DNA of 64,000 nt from Hippophae tibetana (lineage: Eukaryota; Streptophyta; Magnoliopsida; Rosales; Elaeagnaceae). This document shows, in pieces, positions 9,944 to 21,799 of this stretch. Made by a program: the position numbers and the translations under genes. A model generated the notes under the pieces. The model had not been told where the DNA came from. It was given only the letters and a program-made list of their open reading frames with translations, and did no database searches. How positions within the stretch are numbered: the stretch's first letter is position 1; each line of letters begins with the position of its first letter. The stretch spans positions 13,955,190 through 14,019,189 of the forward strand of contig CM072811.1 in assembly GCA_037013495.1 (NCBI GenBank), in the 5' to 3' direction.

Positions 9944-11510
9944 AACACCTTTAAACTTAAAACTTTATTTGTCCTCAAACAAAAAGAAAATAAAAGAAAA
10001 GACAAATGTAGACAGTTTCAACAAAACCACATAGAGGACTATTATCACTACTACAAAAGGGTCATTAAATTCGGTTCACGCATTGAACCATCTTTATGTT
10101 TAAAGTCGGAAATTTTACATCACTAATAACTTACTCTTTTTACATCAAAGATAGTAGGAAAATCAATCAAAAAATTTGCAATTTTTCAAGCAAAAGTTAA
10201 GAATTTACTTCAACCTAAAGCTAAGTCCTTAAGTGTGGGTGTGAAATAGTCAATTTAACTCCAAATCACCAACAAATTCAGATAAAAATAGAACAACTAA
10301 GATTAGAAGAATTCTTTCAAAACTTAACTCCATAAGTCCAATTTTTAGAAATCCTATCCATTAATGTAATCAAATACCAAATTCAACGATCAAAAGGTCT
10401 TTAATCAAGGTTGAAATGGCAGGCCATAGGATGAGAGCTAAGAAAGAAATGGATATGGAAAATCAAAGCAAACTGGGAAAATACTTGGTAGAAATAAACA
10501 CTAAAAAGAATATCCACAAGATTCACACCATAGTTCTTTCTCGACAATATGCTCATACTGATGACAATATTGTTGTCATACTCAATAAGTAGAGTGCTTT
10601 CTTTTTCTTTTCTTTTTTTCCATTTGGTTGCCTTGATACTTGTAGTCTTTACTAATTTTGACCACTTTAACCCTTTTTTTATTCTTTCCTTTAACTTTTT
10701 TTTTCACTCTTTGATCAAAAAGAACAAACATAATGTAGATTATTTAATTTGAACTAACTTTCTCTTTAAATGAATGTTTTTATCAAAGTATTTTCTCAAA
10801 ATTCAAGGTAAATTCATGGTTTTTTAGGCTTAGAATGAGAATGGTTTATATAGTTAAAAGAACAAATAAAAGTTTATGTAAAATAAGGTTTAAGGGGTTG
10901 ACTATGGGAATACACCATGTGATGATGGAGTGATAATTAAGATGGTTGGGAAAGTTTTTGGTTGTGACAAAAAAATTGTCTAGATCATTTCAATAATATT
11001 TGGTATCAACCAGGATTTTGGCTCAAGGAACCATCAATGGATTCTAGAGCAAAGCAAGATTGAACTTTCTTGATCCAGTTAATTCAATTCCTTGTTTCCA
11101 TAGGCAAAATGATGTAGAGAAAAAATTTACTATGTGTTCAATTATTTTCAAGGACAAGGATTTAAATCAAAGTACCTATAAAACTCTAACTAACATAATA
11201 GCATATTTTGAATTTTTTTTCTCAAAATCATCCTCAATCACAAATTTCAGAGTCATAGCAAATTCAATCATACTCAAATATATGCTTGATAAGAGAATCA
11301 AACAACTCAAGATTATAGGAGTTGACACCCCAAACTTAACCTAAAAAATTTCCTCATTGTAATTTAAAAGTGAGATAGATTGAAGAAATGAAAGGAACTT
11401 CCTTGGTTTTATGGTGGACCCACATTAGTTTATATTACCTCTTTAATCCTACAAAATAAACCAACCTCTAAATCCAAATTATTCAAAGAGATAATAAAAT
11501 AAAATAATAA
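9944..11510 (-). other. Noncoding 3' region of Athila element 1
   Basis: AT-rich sequence between the polypurine tract and the pol end. On the minus strand it holds the phrase GTTAAGTTTGGGGTG near 11325-11340, a motif often seen in the 3' untranslated region of plant Athila and Tat elements. No env-like frame of useful length is open. A CACTA-like terminus lies inside. Confidence 0.55.
10045..10150 (+). mobile_element. Possible CACTA (En/Spm) terminus
   Basis: The sequence CACTACTACAAAAGGGTC at about 10047 resembles the terminal inverted repeat of plant CACTA transposons. Nearby short words such as TTACATC-ACTAATAA look subterminal. No opposite terminus or 3-bp target duplication was identified, so only a fragment is proposed. 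Confidence 0.3.
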
Positions 11511-11519
11511 AATAAATGT

Positions 11520-11990
11520 TTATGAGTTGCCTCCCATAAGTGCTTGTTTTATAGTTTTCAACCAGACATTTCAATCTTCATCAATTAAGATTTTGAATAG
11601 GAATAAATGCACAATTCCTCTTCACTCGTTCTCTATAATAGTGATTCAATCTCTAACAATTAATTCTGAATATATTCCTTAGTTTGTCCTTCAAGTCTAT
11701 TGCTCCAAAAGTGGAAGCATTGTCAATTGTATAAGGGTCTATCCATCTTGATCCTAACTTACATGGGAAGAGTTTTAGTCGTGAATTGAAAAGCAAAACT
11801 TGTTGTCCTAGAGCAAACTCACGCCTAAGAATCTATTTGGCATGCCACTTCTTTGTCCATTCTTTGTAGATTTTGCATTTTCATAAGCAACATTCTGAAA
11901 CTCATCCATCTCATTCAATTGAAGAATTTTCTTTTCCCCCACTTCCTTCAAATCAAAATTAAACTTCTATACAACCGAATAAGCTTTATG
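11520..11990 (-). pseudogene. Integrase C-terminal remnant, Athila element 1
   Basis: On the minus strand the pieces read like '[19 protein letters not shown]' and 'GSRWIDPYTIDNASTFG', the usual C-terminus of Athila integrase. They are followed by GGGAGGCAACTC, which matches the motif normally found just after Athila pol. Fossil. Confidence 0.65.
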
Positions 11991-11999
11991 CTTCAACTT

Positions 12000-12600
12000 A
12001 ATATGGAGATGGCATGTTTTTCCAACCTAAAAGTCATCCATGAAATTTTTCATTTTATCTTCCACCATATCAGAAAAGATAGCCATAATGCAATATTGGA
12101 ATTTTTCTAGGGCATTACACAATCCAAAGGGTATCCTTTTAAGATCAAATGTTCCATAGAGGCATGTGAATGCAGTTTTATCCTAATTTTTGAGGGCTAG
12201 GGAAATCTAGTTATACCATGAATACCCATCTAAGAAGTAATAATAAGGATATCTAGCCAATCGATCTAATATTTGATCAATGAATGGAAGTGTAAAATGA
12301 TCCTTCCTTGTTGCTTTGTTCAACTTATGGTAATCTATACATACACGCCAACCATTGACAGTTCTTGTAGGAATAAGCTCATTGTTGTCATTTTTCACCA
12401 CTATCATTCCACCCTTATTTGGTACAACATGTACTGGATTTACCCATGAGCTGTCTAAAATAGCATAAATAATTCTAGCATTAAAGAGTTTCAAAATTTT
12501 AACTCTCACAACTTCCTTCATTGCTAGATTTAATCTTTTTTGGGGCTCAATTGATGGTTTGTAAGGTTCCTTCATTAGAATCTTATGCATGAAAATGAAT
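12000..12600 (-). pseudogene. Reverse transcriptase remnant, Athila element 1
   Basis: The open part carries 'LFNARIIYAILDSSWVNPVH', 'VVPNKGGM', 'NGWRVCIDYHKLNKATRKDH' and 'FTLPFIDQILDRLA'. Further left is a segment like 'LKRIPFGLCNA'. These are Athila reverse transcriptase blocks. Fossil. Confidence 0.85.
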
Positions 12601-12995
12601 GGACTTATACCTTTTATGTCAGAGATAGTTCATCCCAAGGTTGTTCTATGCTCCCTTAACACATATAGTAACTTTTTCTCTTCTTCAGGTGTAAATGATG
12701 CTACAACAATCACTAGAAAGGTGTAACTATCACCCAAGAATGAATAGTGAAGATGCTCAAGAAATTTCTTCAACTCTGGAGTTGTAGCTTGCTACACTTT
12801 TTTGATAGAGATTATAGAATCCATCTTTGCTACCATTAGCTCCAACCTTTCCACTTCTTTGCTAAATGATGTAACCTATTGTAATGCTTCTAAGGAAAAT
12901 ACATAGTGGAGAAATTATTCACTAATAAAAGGTAAATAAGATTCACAAATAGCAGAGTTATTGAAATCATAAGCATGAGATGAAGTAGTGATACA

Positions 12996-13662
12996 TCATT
13001 CTGGGTGATTGGCCAACATATCTTCTTGAAAGGATTCTACTTCACATGGTTCAATGATATCTACCCGGAAGAAAGTGCTTGGATCTTCTATAAATCTCAT
13101 AGCTTTATAGATGTTGAACTTAACCTCTTCCTTGTTCACTCTCAATGTTAACTCACCTTTTGAACATCCATTAAAGCCTTTCCCGTAGCCAATAATTAGT
13201 GGGACATCTTGGTCTTCATCCATATCTAACACCACAAAATCAATAGGAAAAATAAATTTATCCACCTTTACCAATACATTTGCTATGATTTCCCATGGAT
13301 ACTTGATGGATCGGTCTACTAGTTGCAAAGAAATTGTTGTTTGTTTCATTTCTCTATGTCCTAATTTTCTATACACAGATAATGGCATAAGATTAATGCT
13401 AGCACCAAGATCATATAAAAATTTATCAAAAAAATGAATTTCCAATAGTGTAAGAAAAAGTGAAACTTCCTGGATCTTTTAATTTTTGAGGTAATTTCTT
13501 TTGAAGAACGAAATTATATTCTTCAAAGAGCTTCACTATTTCGAACTCCTCTAATCTTTTCTTCTTGAAAATGATGTCCTTCAGGAATATGGCATAATTG
13601 GGCATTTGTTCAAAAGAATCTACAAAAGTAATATTTATGTGAATTTTCTTAAACATATCCAA
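12996..13662 (-). pseudogene. Aspartic protease region, Athila element 1
   Basis: The upstream segment includes 'MPNYAIFLKDIIFKKKRLEE' and 'VLQKKLPQKLKDPGSFTF'. It is followed by the retropepsin signature 'DLGASINLMPLSVYRKLG' and 'VDKFIFPIDFVVLDMDEDQD'. In Athila this lies between gag and reverse transcriptase and processes the polyprotein. Fossil. Confidence 0.85.
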
Positions 13663-13869
13663 AAACTTAGAAAATTCTTATCTAATTTTTGTTTATTAAA
13701 GCTTTGAGGATAAGGAAGTGGAGTATAGAGAATAAGAGGATTGTTAAGAAATGAAATTTATGGAGGCATTCCAGTCTTTCTTAGTGTATCATCAACAATC
13801 TCCTCTTATTGTACTTTATGATTGCTTTGGCTATTGTTTGGAGTTGTAGGGGTGGACTCAGTTTCCTTT

Positions 13870-15060
13870 GAGGTTTACCTCTCAATTTCTCCTCCACTCT
13901 TAACTGTAATGGCCTTGTGTTGTTCCTTTGGATTCACTTCTGTATAGCTAGAAAAATTTCCTCTTTCTTGAGCATTGATGGTTGTTTGAGGCCATTTCAT
14001 AGTGGCTCCCATATTGCTAAAATGATTCTCAATGTTATCCATATGTGAATGACTCTTTTTAAACCCTTGAGAAGGTTGCAATTCATTCTTTGTGTTTCCA
14101 TAAGAGAAATTCACATGATTTTGAAGCCCTAGATGGTAGTAATTTGGCATAGGATTTCCACGATAGTTATAGTTTTGATTGTTGATGGATTGAACTTGTT
14201 CTTGACTTGTTTCATTCATTGAAACTATCATACTTAAAGTTGCAACATGTTTTGTACTCTGTGGTATTCTTTGGTTTGTGAAGGCTAAAATCTGATGAGA
14301 TAAAGAAGCTATTTAAGTTGAAAAGGCAGCAAACGACTCCAATTCATGAATCCCAATAACTTATTTAACCATAGATCTTTTGGTTGGGCATTGATAGTTG
14401 TTTGAGGCCATTTCTTCCAAAAGAGAAGTAGTATCTTCAACTATCTTTGACATCAAAGTTCCACTAAAAGCAGCATCAACTTTGGTTCTAGTTTGCACAT
14501 TTAACCCATTATAGAACATCTAAACTTGCAACCAATCTGACAATCCATGTTGAGGGTAGCACCGAATCAAATATTTATAGCTTTCCCATGATTCATAGAG
14601 TGTCTCAAAATCATTTTTCTTGAATTCATCAATCTCACTCCTGAGTTGGGCTGTTTTTGCTAGTGGAAAGAATTTAGTAAGAAACTTTTCTGCCATGTCC
14701 TACCAACTAGTGATGCTTCCAAGTTGTAGAGATTGTAACCAACCTCTGGCCTTATCCCTCAATGAAAAAGAAAACAATCTCAATCTAATGGTGTCTTTAG
14801 TAACACCATTCATCTTTATAGTGCCACAAATCTCCAAAAACATTGCCAAATGAATATTGAAATCATCAAGTGGAGATCCTCTAAATTGGGCTTGTTGCAC
14901 CATGTCGATCAACACCGGTTTGAGCTTAAAATTATTGGCATTAATGGTCTAACGTCTTACACTTGAGTAATTGTCATTCACAATTTGTCTTACATAATCC
15001 TTCAAGGTGCACGACAATGCATTCAGTTCTCCTTCAACCATGGCTAGTACTTCTTTTTTT
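13870..15060 (-). pseudogene. gag region, Athila element 1
   Basis: The N-terminal half (about 14700-14930) shows 'FRGSPLDDFNIHLAMFLEIC', 'TIRLRLFSFSLRDKARGWLQ' and 'SLQLGSITSW', the retrotransposon gag core. The C-terminal half (13875-14231) is Asn/Gln-rich and ends with a charged linker before protease. Gag forms the capsid of the element. Broken. Confidence 0.8.
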
Positions 15061-15270
15061 CGTGATCTAAAGGTTCTTTCAATCTTTGGATCAAAAGGAA
15101 TAATGTTTCGAGTTCTAACACGGCGCATCCAACGTCAAAAACACACCTAGAAAAAAATAAAAATAATAAAAAATAACAAAAAAATATAAATGAAATAAAA
15201 TATAATATAATTCTAAATTAAAAGTAAGATTACTTTGTATCAATATTGACAAAAATAAAAGAAAATCAAT

Positions 15271-15288
15271 TCCTAGCAACAGAACCAA
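15271..15288 (-). other. Degenerate primer-binding site of Athila element 1
   Basis: Minus-strand TGGTTCTGTTGCTAGGA, a few bases after the LTR end CCGATCA. It resembles the tRNA-Asp complement TGGCGCCGTTGCCGGGGA with several differences. Confidence 0.55.
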
Positions 15289-15293
15289 AAACC

Positions 15294-16283
15294 TGATCGG
15301 TGCAAAATTACAAGTGCATAATATCGTAGTTTTATAATAAAATAAGAAGAAGAGTATCGTCCTCAAGGATTGGTAACTTACTTTAGACAAATACTAAAAT
15401 TATACTAATCTTAATTTTATCTAGAAAAGTCACTAAGGTTGTTGTAATTGGAATTTAAAATAAAATTAATTTAAATAAAATATGCCAAAAAAAATAAAGA
15501 TGTTGTTCAAATATCAAATTAATGAGATGAAAATTTCTACGAAATTGATTTCACCTAATCACTCATTATGCTTTACTCATCTAGCTAATAGAATTTAATT
15601 TTCTCTGTTTGTTAGTAATCTCAAAAAAATATCCAAAGACCTCTTTCAATAGTCAATTAAAAATATTTTTTTTCATCAATTTATACAAGAATATGTAATT
15701 TAATTAAATAAGAAAACATTAAGATCAATGATTTTAATACTGTACAGGTTCATATAAGTCTTTCGATCTCTATATTTATCTATGTCAAAATATTTCAAAT
15801 CTATCCTATAATTCTCTCTTTTAATAGTAAATCATAAGACTAAAAATATCTGATTAATACCCAATTAATTAGAAACAATAAATTATGAATAAATCAAACA
15901 AACATTAATAAAAATAATTCAAATTAACATAAAAAATCAAGCATAATTTAAAATTAAATTACATTTTTTTTAATAAAAAAAATAATTTATACTAAAAATT
16001 AAATTTAACTTAAAAGAATCAAAAGAAAAATGAATGGTAAGAAGAATCTGCTTTTGCATTATCTGTTCCAGATTTTTCTTCGCTTTTGCGTTCTGCATTC
16101 TCTAGCTTTGTCCTTCTTTTTTTTTTTGTTTCTCTGGCCGCTGTTTTGTTCCCTGGCTCCCTATTTCTTCCCCCCTTTTATTTTCTGTTTGTTTCAGCAC
16201 TGCTGTTATTTTTTTTTTTTCAATTCTGCGCAGTCCTTTTGGAGGCCATTTCCATTCCTTCGCTGTGATTTATATATATATCA
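15294..16283 (-). repeat. 5' LTR of Athila element 1
   Basis: About 990 bp on the minus strand, starting TGATATATA at 16283 and ending GATCA at 15294. It contains a pyrimidine-rich segment (16080-16230 on plus) in which long spurious frames appear. It is homologous to 9210-9943. Confidence 0.7.
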
Positions 16284-16539
16284 GCCCTGAATACCTTTAT
16301 GCTTTTTTTCTTGATTCCTCCTCGTTTATTCACTCCAGCTGTTTGATATATATATTTAAAGAAATTTAAATTTAAGAATACTTTTGATTATATGTTTTTA
16401 AAATTTTGGATATTCATTATCTTTAAATCTGCATTAAAATTTAAATAATAATAATGAAATCTAAATTTAATAAAAAATAAATAAAATAAAATAAAACTAA
16501 ATTTAAAATTAAAAAGTGATAAATTATACAAGTCATCAT

Positions 16540-17990
16540 ATTATAATAATTATTTTGAAAATCAATTGCATATTCAAATAAAAAATGTATTAATATAAAA
16601 TTTATTCAATCTCAACGTAAAGATTATAATTCGTTTCAATTCTAATCTTACGAGTCATAATCTTAATAACACTGATCCTATTGACTCAAGCACTCTTTCA
16701 AAGGTATATGTGAAAGAGTTTATGTAGAGAAATAAACTTATAGTTCACATACATATAAGGAATAAAAAACTCAAAGTGATGAATGATATTGATCTCATGA
16801 AATGAATTAAATAAAATAATCTATAAAAAAGTCACATATTATTTTCATACATTAATCAAATTCATCAAATATAAATATTAACTAATGCCTTTTAGAAGAT
16901 TAAGAAAATGCAAATGGCTTCTTAGGGAATTATTTTCTATAATTGTTTTTAGCTAATTCTCACAACATTAAAGGATAATAAGTCATAGTACGTAAATTAT
17001 ATTATTCATTTTTCTCTTTTTTTTTTTTATTTTTCTTTCATCTCTCTTGTTTTTAGAGATGTTATTTTTTTTTAGAGTAATGACCCATTTACATTGTATG
17101 ATAGGTGAGTAGCTAATTTGTGGCTTTTATTTTTTGGATTTAGGCAAACTCATATATGTCACTTTTCTAGAAGTCATGCTTGAATAAATATAAATGCATA
17201 TACTTTCAATTTATACTTAACTTATTCAATTTAAACAATAAAAATAAATATACGACACTATATTAGATGTAGAAATCCTATCATTCAATGAAAAAACCTA
17301 CAGATATCTAACAATTAGAATTGATAAGAATAGTGTTTAAAGAGTAGAAAATTTATTATCACTCAAAATGGGAAGATAATGACTCAATATATATTTTCAC
17401 AATGGTAGTCTCCATTATTTGATTCCTAAACACTGATAGGTTTATCGTAATTTCTACATTTTATCATAAAATATTAATTATGAAAAAAACTGACTAATTA
17501 TTACATTAGTCCTAGAAATATTTTTGAAATTAATCTAACAGTGTAAATATTTTATCCTTTTATTAAAATTAACTTTAAAAGACATTGTTATTTTGTAAGA
17601 AAATTTTAAAAAATAAACCAAAAGTTACCAATTCAAAAAAATAAATAAAAGCACACAAAAATGTAAATAAGAACAAATCTAAAAATTGTAAACATGTGAA
17701 TATAAAATTTCAATTTTAGCACATAATTTTATAAATGTAACTTTTTCTACCCCCAACATAGAATTTACATTGCCCTCAATGTAACAATTATAAATCAAAA
17801 GATAAAAAGTAAAGAGAGGAAAATTACCCATTGTATACTTGTTCAAAAGTTGATATGGAATTACATATGCATGCATTAATCCAAACATATTGTAATTACA
17901 TAGATGTGTACTTCTCACAAATTCAACAAACATTTATAAAATTAACATTTTCATATCATGTTCACAAAGTAAAAATTAAAAATTACCTAA
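16540..17990 (-). other. Conserved noncoding retroelement block (also at 54230-55720)
   Basis: No coding frame is supported. By eye the block aligns with 54230-55720 along most of its length: shared segments include a GATCTCATGAAA word, an AATGCCTTTTAGAA-type word, TAAGTCATAGTACGTA and the run to the CCCCCAACATAG segment near 17750. In Athila element 3 the matching block is the 3' untranslated region, so this is probably the same part of another minus-strand copy. A third partial match lies at 39090-39480. Confidence 0.6.
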
Positions 17991-18299
17991 ACATAATAAA
18001 ACTAAAAAAAACATTATCTAAAATAAATAACAACCAAAGTAAAAAAATCCAAACAAAAATACATAAAAATAAATAAAATTCTAGATCATTTTAGATCTCC
18101 TCATCCATGTTATCCAGCCTTTGATCTTCAAGTTCTTATTGTTGTCATCTTTCTGATGGTATAAAATTGAAGTCATAAAGAGGATACTCAAATGTTATTA
18201 AATGACTGATATCTAGCCCAAGATGACTTAATTATAATATGTTTATTTCATACATGAATTGATTTTGTTCCACTTGATTACGATGCTGGTTGTTCAATA

Positions 18300-18960
18300 A
18301 AATAATCTTATTGGTATTCTTTCATGTAGCTCATTCTCCAACTAAAGTTATGAAATTGATGTTTTATAGAAATTCTTGATAGATGAATGGCTCTCATTTC
18401 TCTTGGAATGATGTTCAAATTAGATGTAAACTCATCAAAGTAAGTCATATTCAAAAAATCACAAGGTTGTATAACAAACTCACCTTTTGAACGGGGTACC
18501 CCTACTTTTTTTATATGTAAAGTAGTTATTAATTGGGGAAAAAAGAAACTCATACGTTGACTATTTGTAGACAATTTAAATTGTTAGGGAATTATTGCTC
18601 CAACATCCATGGCAACCTTACATATGATTGCATAGAGTAAAATAGCTCTTTCTATCACCAATGTTATAATGTTTGGTGAGCATTATCCTAGAACATACAA
18701 AATATTTCTAACTTTTTGAAATTTTGTCCAAATACTTTGCTTCGAAACTTTTATGTTTACCATCAGCAATAATCCATTTAGCACATCATATAGTCAAGGC
18801 TTCTAATATTGTAATATATTTCAAAGTGATTTTAGCATCAAAACTTGAAAATTTTGAACTATCAAAATCTTCGAAAGTTGAAACTTCATTTCCTTTCATA
18901 GACCTTTTAGGTGCCATTTTCAAGTTTTACCACAAAAACTAAACAGGGGTTCACCAATAT
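18300..18960 (-). pseudogene. 'Putative plant transposon protein' segment
   Basis: On the minus strand one segment resembles 'ERAILLYAIICKVAMDVGA'. It is followed by 'STNSQRMSFFFPQLITTLHI' and 'KKVGVPRSKGEF'. This matches a domain known from plant retroelements that carry an extra non-gag, non-pol frame; its function is unknown. An 88-residue piece is open at 18308-18574 and the rest is broken. It lies downstream of a gag on the same strand (20950-19690), and the two probably belong to one element. Confidence 0.55.
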
Positions 18961-19069
18961 TTTCAATAACACAATTTTATTCCAAATAATTCCTAACCTC
19001 CTCTCTATCCTAAATAGGGTTTTGGACTCTTAATAAATATATAAATACTCCACAAATTCTACAAAATTT

Positions 19070-19640
19070 AAATTGAACAACTTAATTCTAAAATTTGTGA
19101 ATACTTGGTTTTTATTGTTGAATATTGGAAGAAAAATGAAGAACACCCCTTTGGAAATGAAATCTTGAAGGAATTTGAAACACTTGAAAATTTCTTGATA
19201 GAATGATGGAAATTGATTTGGTAATTAGTTTTAGAAATCATTTGTGAAAGAAATTTGAAGAAATGTAGGATTTTTGAAGGATTAAGTGTGTTAGGGGGGG
19301 AGATAAAAATTAGTGTTTGAGAGAAAGTGTGAGAAAATATTAGGAAAAGATGAGTTTTTTGCATAGGAAAAATGTCGTATGATGGCTACGACACACATTT
19401 TATTAGTGTCACAGCATGGTCATTTCTAACTTCTTCCCATTACACAATTAATACTCCATGCCATGATGCATATAAATTTCATGCTGCGATGCACCCTTCT
19501 CAATTTAATTTTCTTATTTTTTACATATATATAAAATAAAAGAAAAAAAATCTAAATTATTCACACATAAATTAAAATCACACAAAAACAAAATATAGAA
19601 AATAAATAATTTAAAGAAATAAATAAATAATTAATAAGTT
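19070..19640 (-). other. Spacer of the gag-only element
   Basis: Noncoding region after the gag. It begins near 19640 with the motif seen after gag in the second copy (CAACGT-TCTCTAAAGA then GATGGAAGGTAAC). Its 19070-19500 part shares CT-rich words with 34080-34380 on the other strand, supporting a common family. It also contains GATGC and GCATGG clusters near 19400-19490. Confidence 0.5.
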
Positions 19641-19649
19641 ACCTTCCAT

Positions 19650-20950
19650 CTAAGACTATTTTTATTGTCTTTAGAGAAACGTTGCTTTGGGAGATTTCAA
19701 CATTTATATAAACTCAATATCCCCTCGTTATTGGGTTCATCTATTTTATACCCCTACAGATATTCCTTTCCTTACTTCTGGGAGTGCTCATTTAAGTACT
19801 CCACCTATATTTCCATATCTTCTTAATGAAAATTTCTATAAAGTCCAACATTTGATCTTTCCTTGACTGGTTGTCTCTACTCACTTGAATAAATGAATTC
19901 ATTAGAAATTACTAGCTTGGTGGATTCTTTTACAATTTTTGGTGGAATTGCTAGCCCAGTGTATTTTGAATTTTGGGCAAATAGAGGGTTGTTCTGCCTC
20001 TAAGAAAAATCGGGATGATTCCTCTACCTAGGATTATATGCATTAGCATTATGGTCATACCTAGGTCTTGGTTGGTATCCCTTTAGTACATTGACCTACT
20101 TGGGTCCAACTTTAGCTTTTGATTGATAGGGATTGGTATCAGCACTATGTCCAAAACTATTGCATACACCATATTATTTTTTATTTGCTGGAGTATGTGT
20201 AATTAGAAGTGTAACTTGCTTAGTCAGTTGAGCAAGCTATATTTGAACTACAGTATTGGAGTTAATTTCATGGACTTTATTTCTCCTTACTCTAGAGCTC
20301 TTTTTTTGGGAATTAGTACCCAACATCTTAAAGAGATTGTAAATCTCTGAGGCTATTTTCTCTCGCATCGCTTTACTAGCAGCATTATCAATGGTGGACT
20401 AAAAATGTTATGTCAATTTGTCATAGAAAAAAAATTCTTTTGATGTTGTGGTTGGTAGATATGATAGAGGTTCTGAGTGAGAAAGAGTTTGAACTCATCC
20501 CATGATTCATGGAAAGGCACTCCTTCCATCTAAGAAAAAGTGACAATCTTACCTCTCAACTTTGATGTCTTCTATTGGGAATAGAATTTTTCCATAAATT
20601 TTTTGTAGACTTCTTCCCAAGTCATTATGGAATCTGGAGAAAGTGACATTAACCAGGCCTTGACCATGTCTTTAAGGATGTAGGGGAAACACCTCATTCT
20701 AAGTTAATTCTTGGTGAGTACACTAAGAGAGAAAGTCTGGACTATATAATAAAAGTCCCTAATGAAGGACAGTAAGTATTCATTAGATAGTCCATAAAAA
20801 GAAGAAAGTATGAAAAAATGAATATTTTGTAATTCATAATTCCGAACAACCTCTCCCAAGTGGATAAAGGTAGTTGTAGTGCCAATTACTGGCCTTATAA
20901 ACTCCTTCAGTGTGATCTCTTTAGGTGGTGGTTTTTTTCCCATGTTTAGT
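19650..20950 (-). pseudogene. gag of a gag-only LTR element (copy 1)
   Basis: Minus-strand pieces follow the retrotransposon gag pattern: 'KDMVKAWLMSLSPDSIMTWE', 'VYKKFMEKFYS', 'GKIVTFSQMEGVPFHESWDE' and 'FKLFLTQ'. A decayed zinc-knuckle region lies near 20150. Gag is followed at once by the AACGTTTCTCTAAAGA...GGAAGGTAAC motif, with no protease or reverse transcriptase between. The same order is seen at 32860-33900. Broken. Confidence 0.7.
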
Positions 20951-21069
20951 GGTTCAAGTGAAGGGTCAAGGCGAGGTTCATAATTTTTTTGAATAAAAGG
21001 CTAAAGAACGTTAAAGTCTAACCTTCTTAACAATATAGAGTTTTTATGAATATTATTATTTAAAAGTGT

Positions 21070-21790
21070 GAAAAGGGTGCCCTAAGGAACTCCTACCTCC
21101 TAGCAACTTCTTTTAGTCACATATCAATCAAGAAAATCTCCCTTACATATCACAAGACCTCTATAGACCTGTAATGTAATCTCCATTAGTATAGAGACCT
21201 CAAAGAACCTAGAGGATTAGCTCCCAGAGCCAATGGAAATCTCCACGATGTTGTTCATTTAAACAACACATCTTATCGGTCTAAAAAAAAGAGCATATCT
21301 ACTCTTAACATCTAGTACAATATTCTCTCTAGAGTTCTATCACCAAAGAAACTCCTCCTCGTGCCTAATTAGATAACTAGTTATCTAATCCTAATAAAAA
21401 CAACTAGAATTTCTAGCTAACAAAGGATTAGGATTTTCTCCAAACTCCTCCAAAGTCACTCATATAAGTCATTATGAAAGAGCAATATGATCTCCAACTA
21501 AGGTACATTCAATCTCCTAGGAAACTCTAAGAATAACTCTAATTCCATATATATATAATCATGAGCACTCTAAACCCTATAAAAGACATACCTAGCCTTG
21601 TCTTCTCCATCACTAATTATCTATCTAACTTGACCGTAAGAGTCCAATTGGAAATACCACCCTTTTTGTGTGGTCTTCCTTTGGGTTTTGTCACTCTCTT
21701 TCGAGTCCTGAAGAAACTGAGTAGAAACCTGCATCAACAGTTATTATGCCCACCTTATGCCTAAGAGTTAGAGAAGTGCACTCTTTGACT
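21070..21790 (+). repeat. Tat-type LTR-like region with TATA box
   Basis: The plus-strand sequence has a clear promoter-like CCTATAAAAGA at about 21577. After it come TAACTTGACCGTAAGAG and a CCACCCTTTTTGTGTGGTC hairpin word, which resemble the R-U5 region of Tat-lineage LTRs (ACTT-AGCGT-GGAG followed by a GGG/CCC hairpin). The edges are uncertain and no partner LTR was found. An open frame at 21561-21764 lies within it and is not supported as a gene. Confidence 0.45.
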
Positions 21791-21799
21791 TGAGGGAAT

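Larger units (their letters stand above)
9210..16283 (-). mobile_element. Athila-lineage Ty3/gypsy element 1
   Basis: Minus-strand order, right to left: 5' LTR (15294-16283), degenerate primer-binding site, gag, protease, reverse transcriptase, integrase end, a long noncoding 3' region and 3' LTR (9210-9943). The two LTR regions are clearly homologous. In the aligned stretch starting at 9222 and 15544, about 8 of 60 bases differ, so the insertion is old. The element is broken many times and its pol is incomplete. The long noncoding 3' region and the protease-reverse transcriptase linker style fit Athila. Confidence 0.8.

Noticed and set aside
16030-16290. Phe/Leu-rich 86-residue frame that could look like a membrane protein
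   Set aside because: It is the pyrimidine-rich part of an LTR; the hydrophobicity comes from T-rich DNA.
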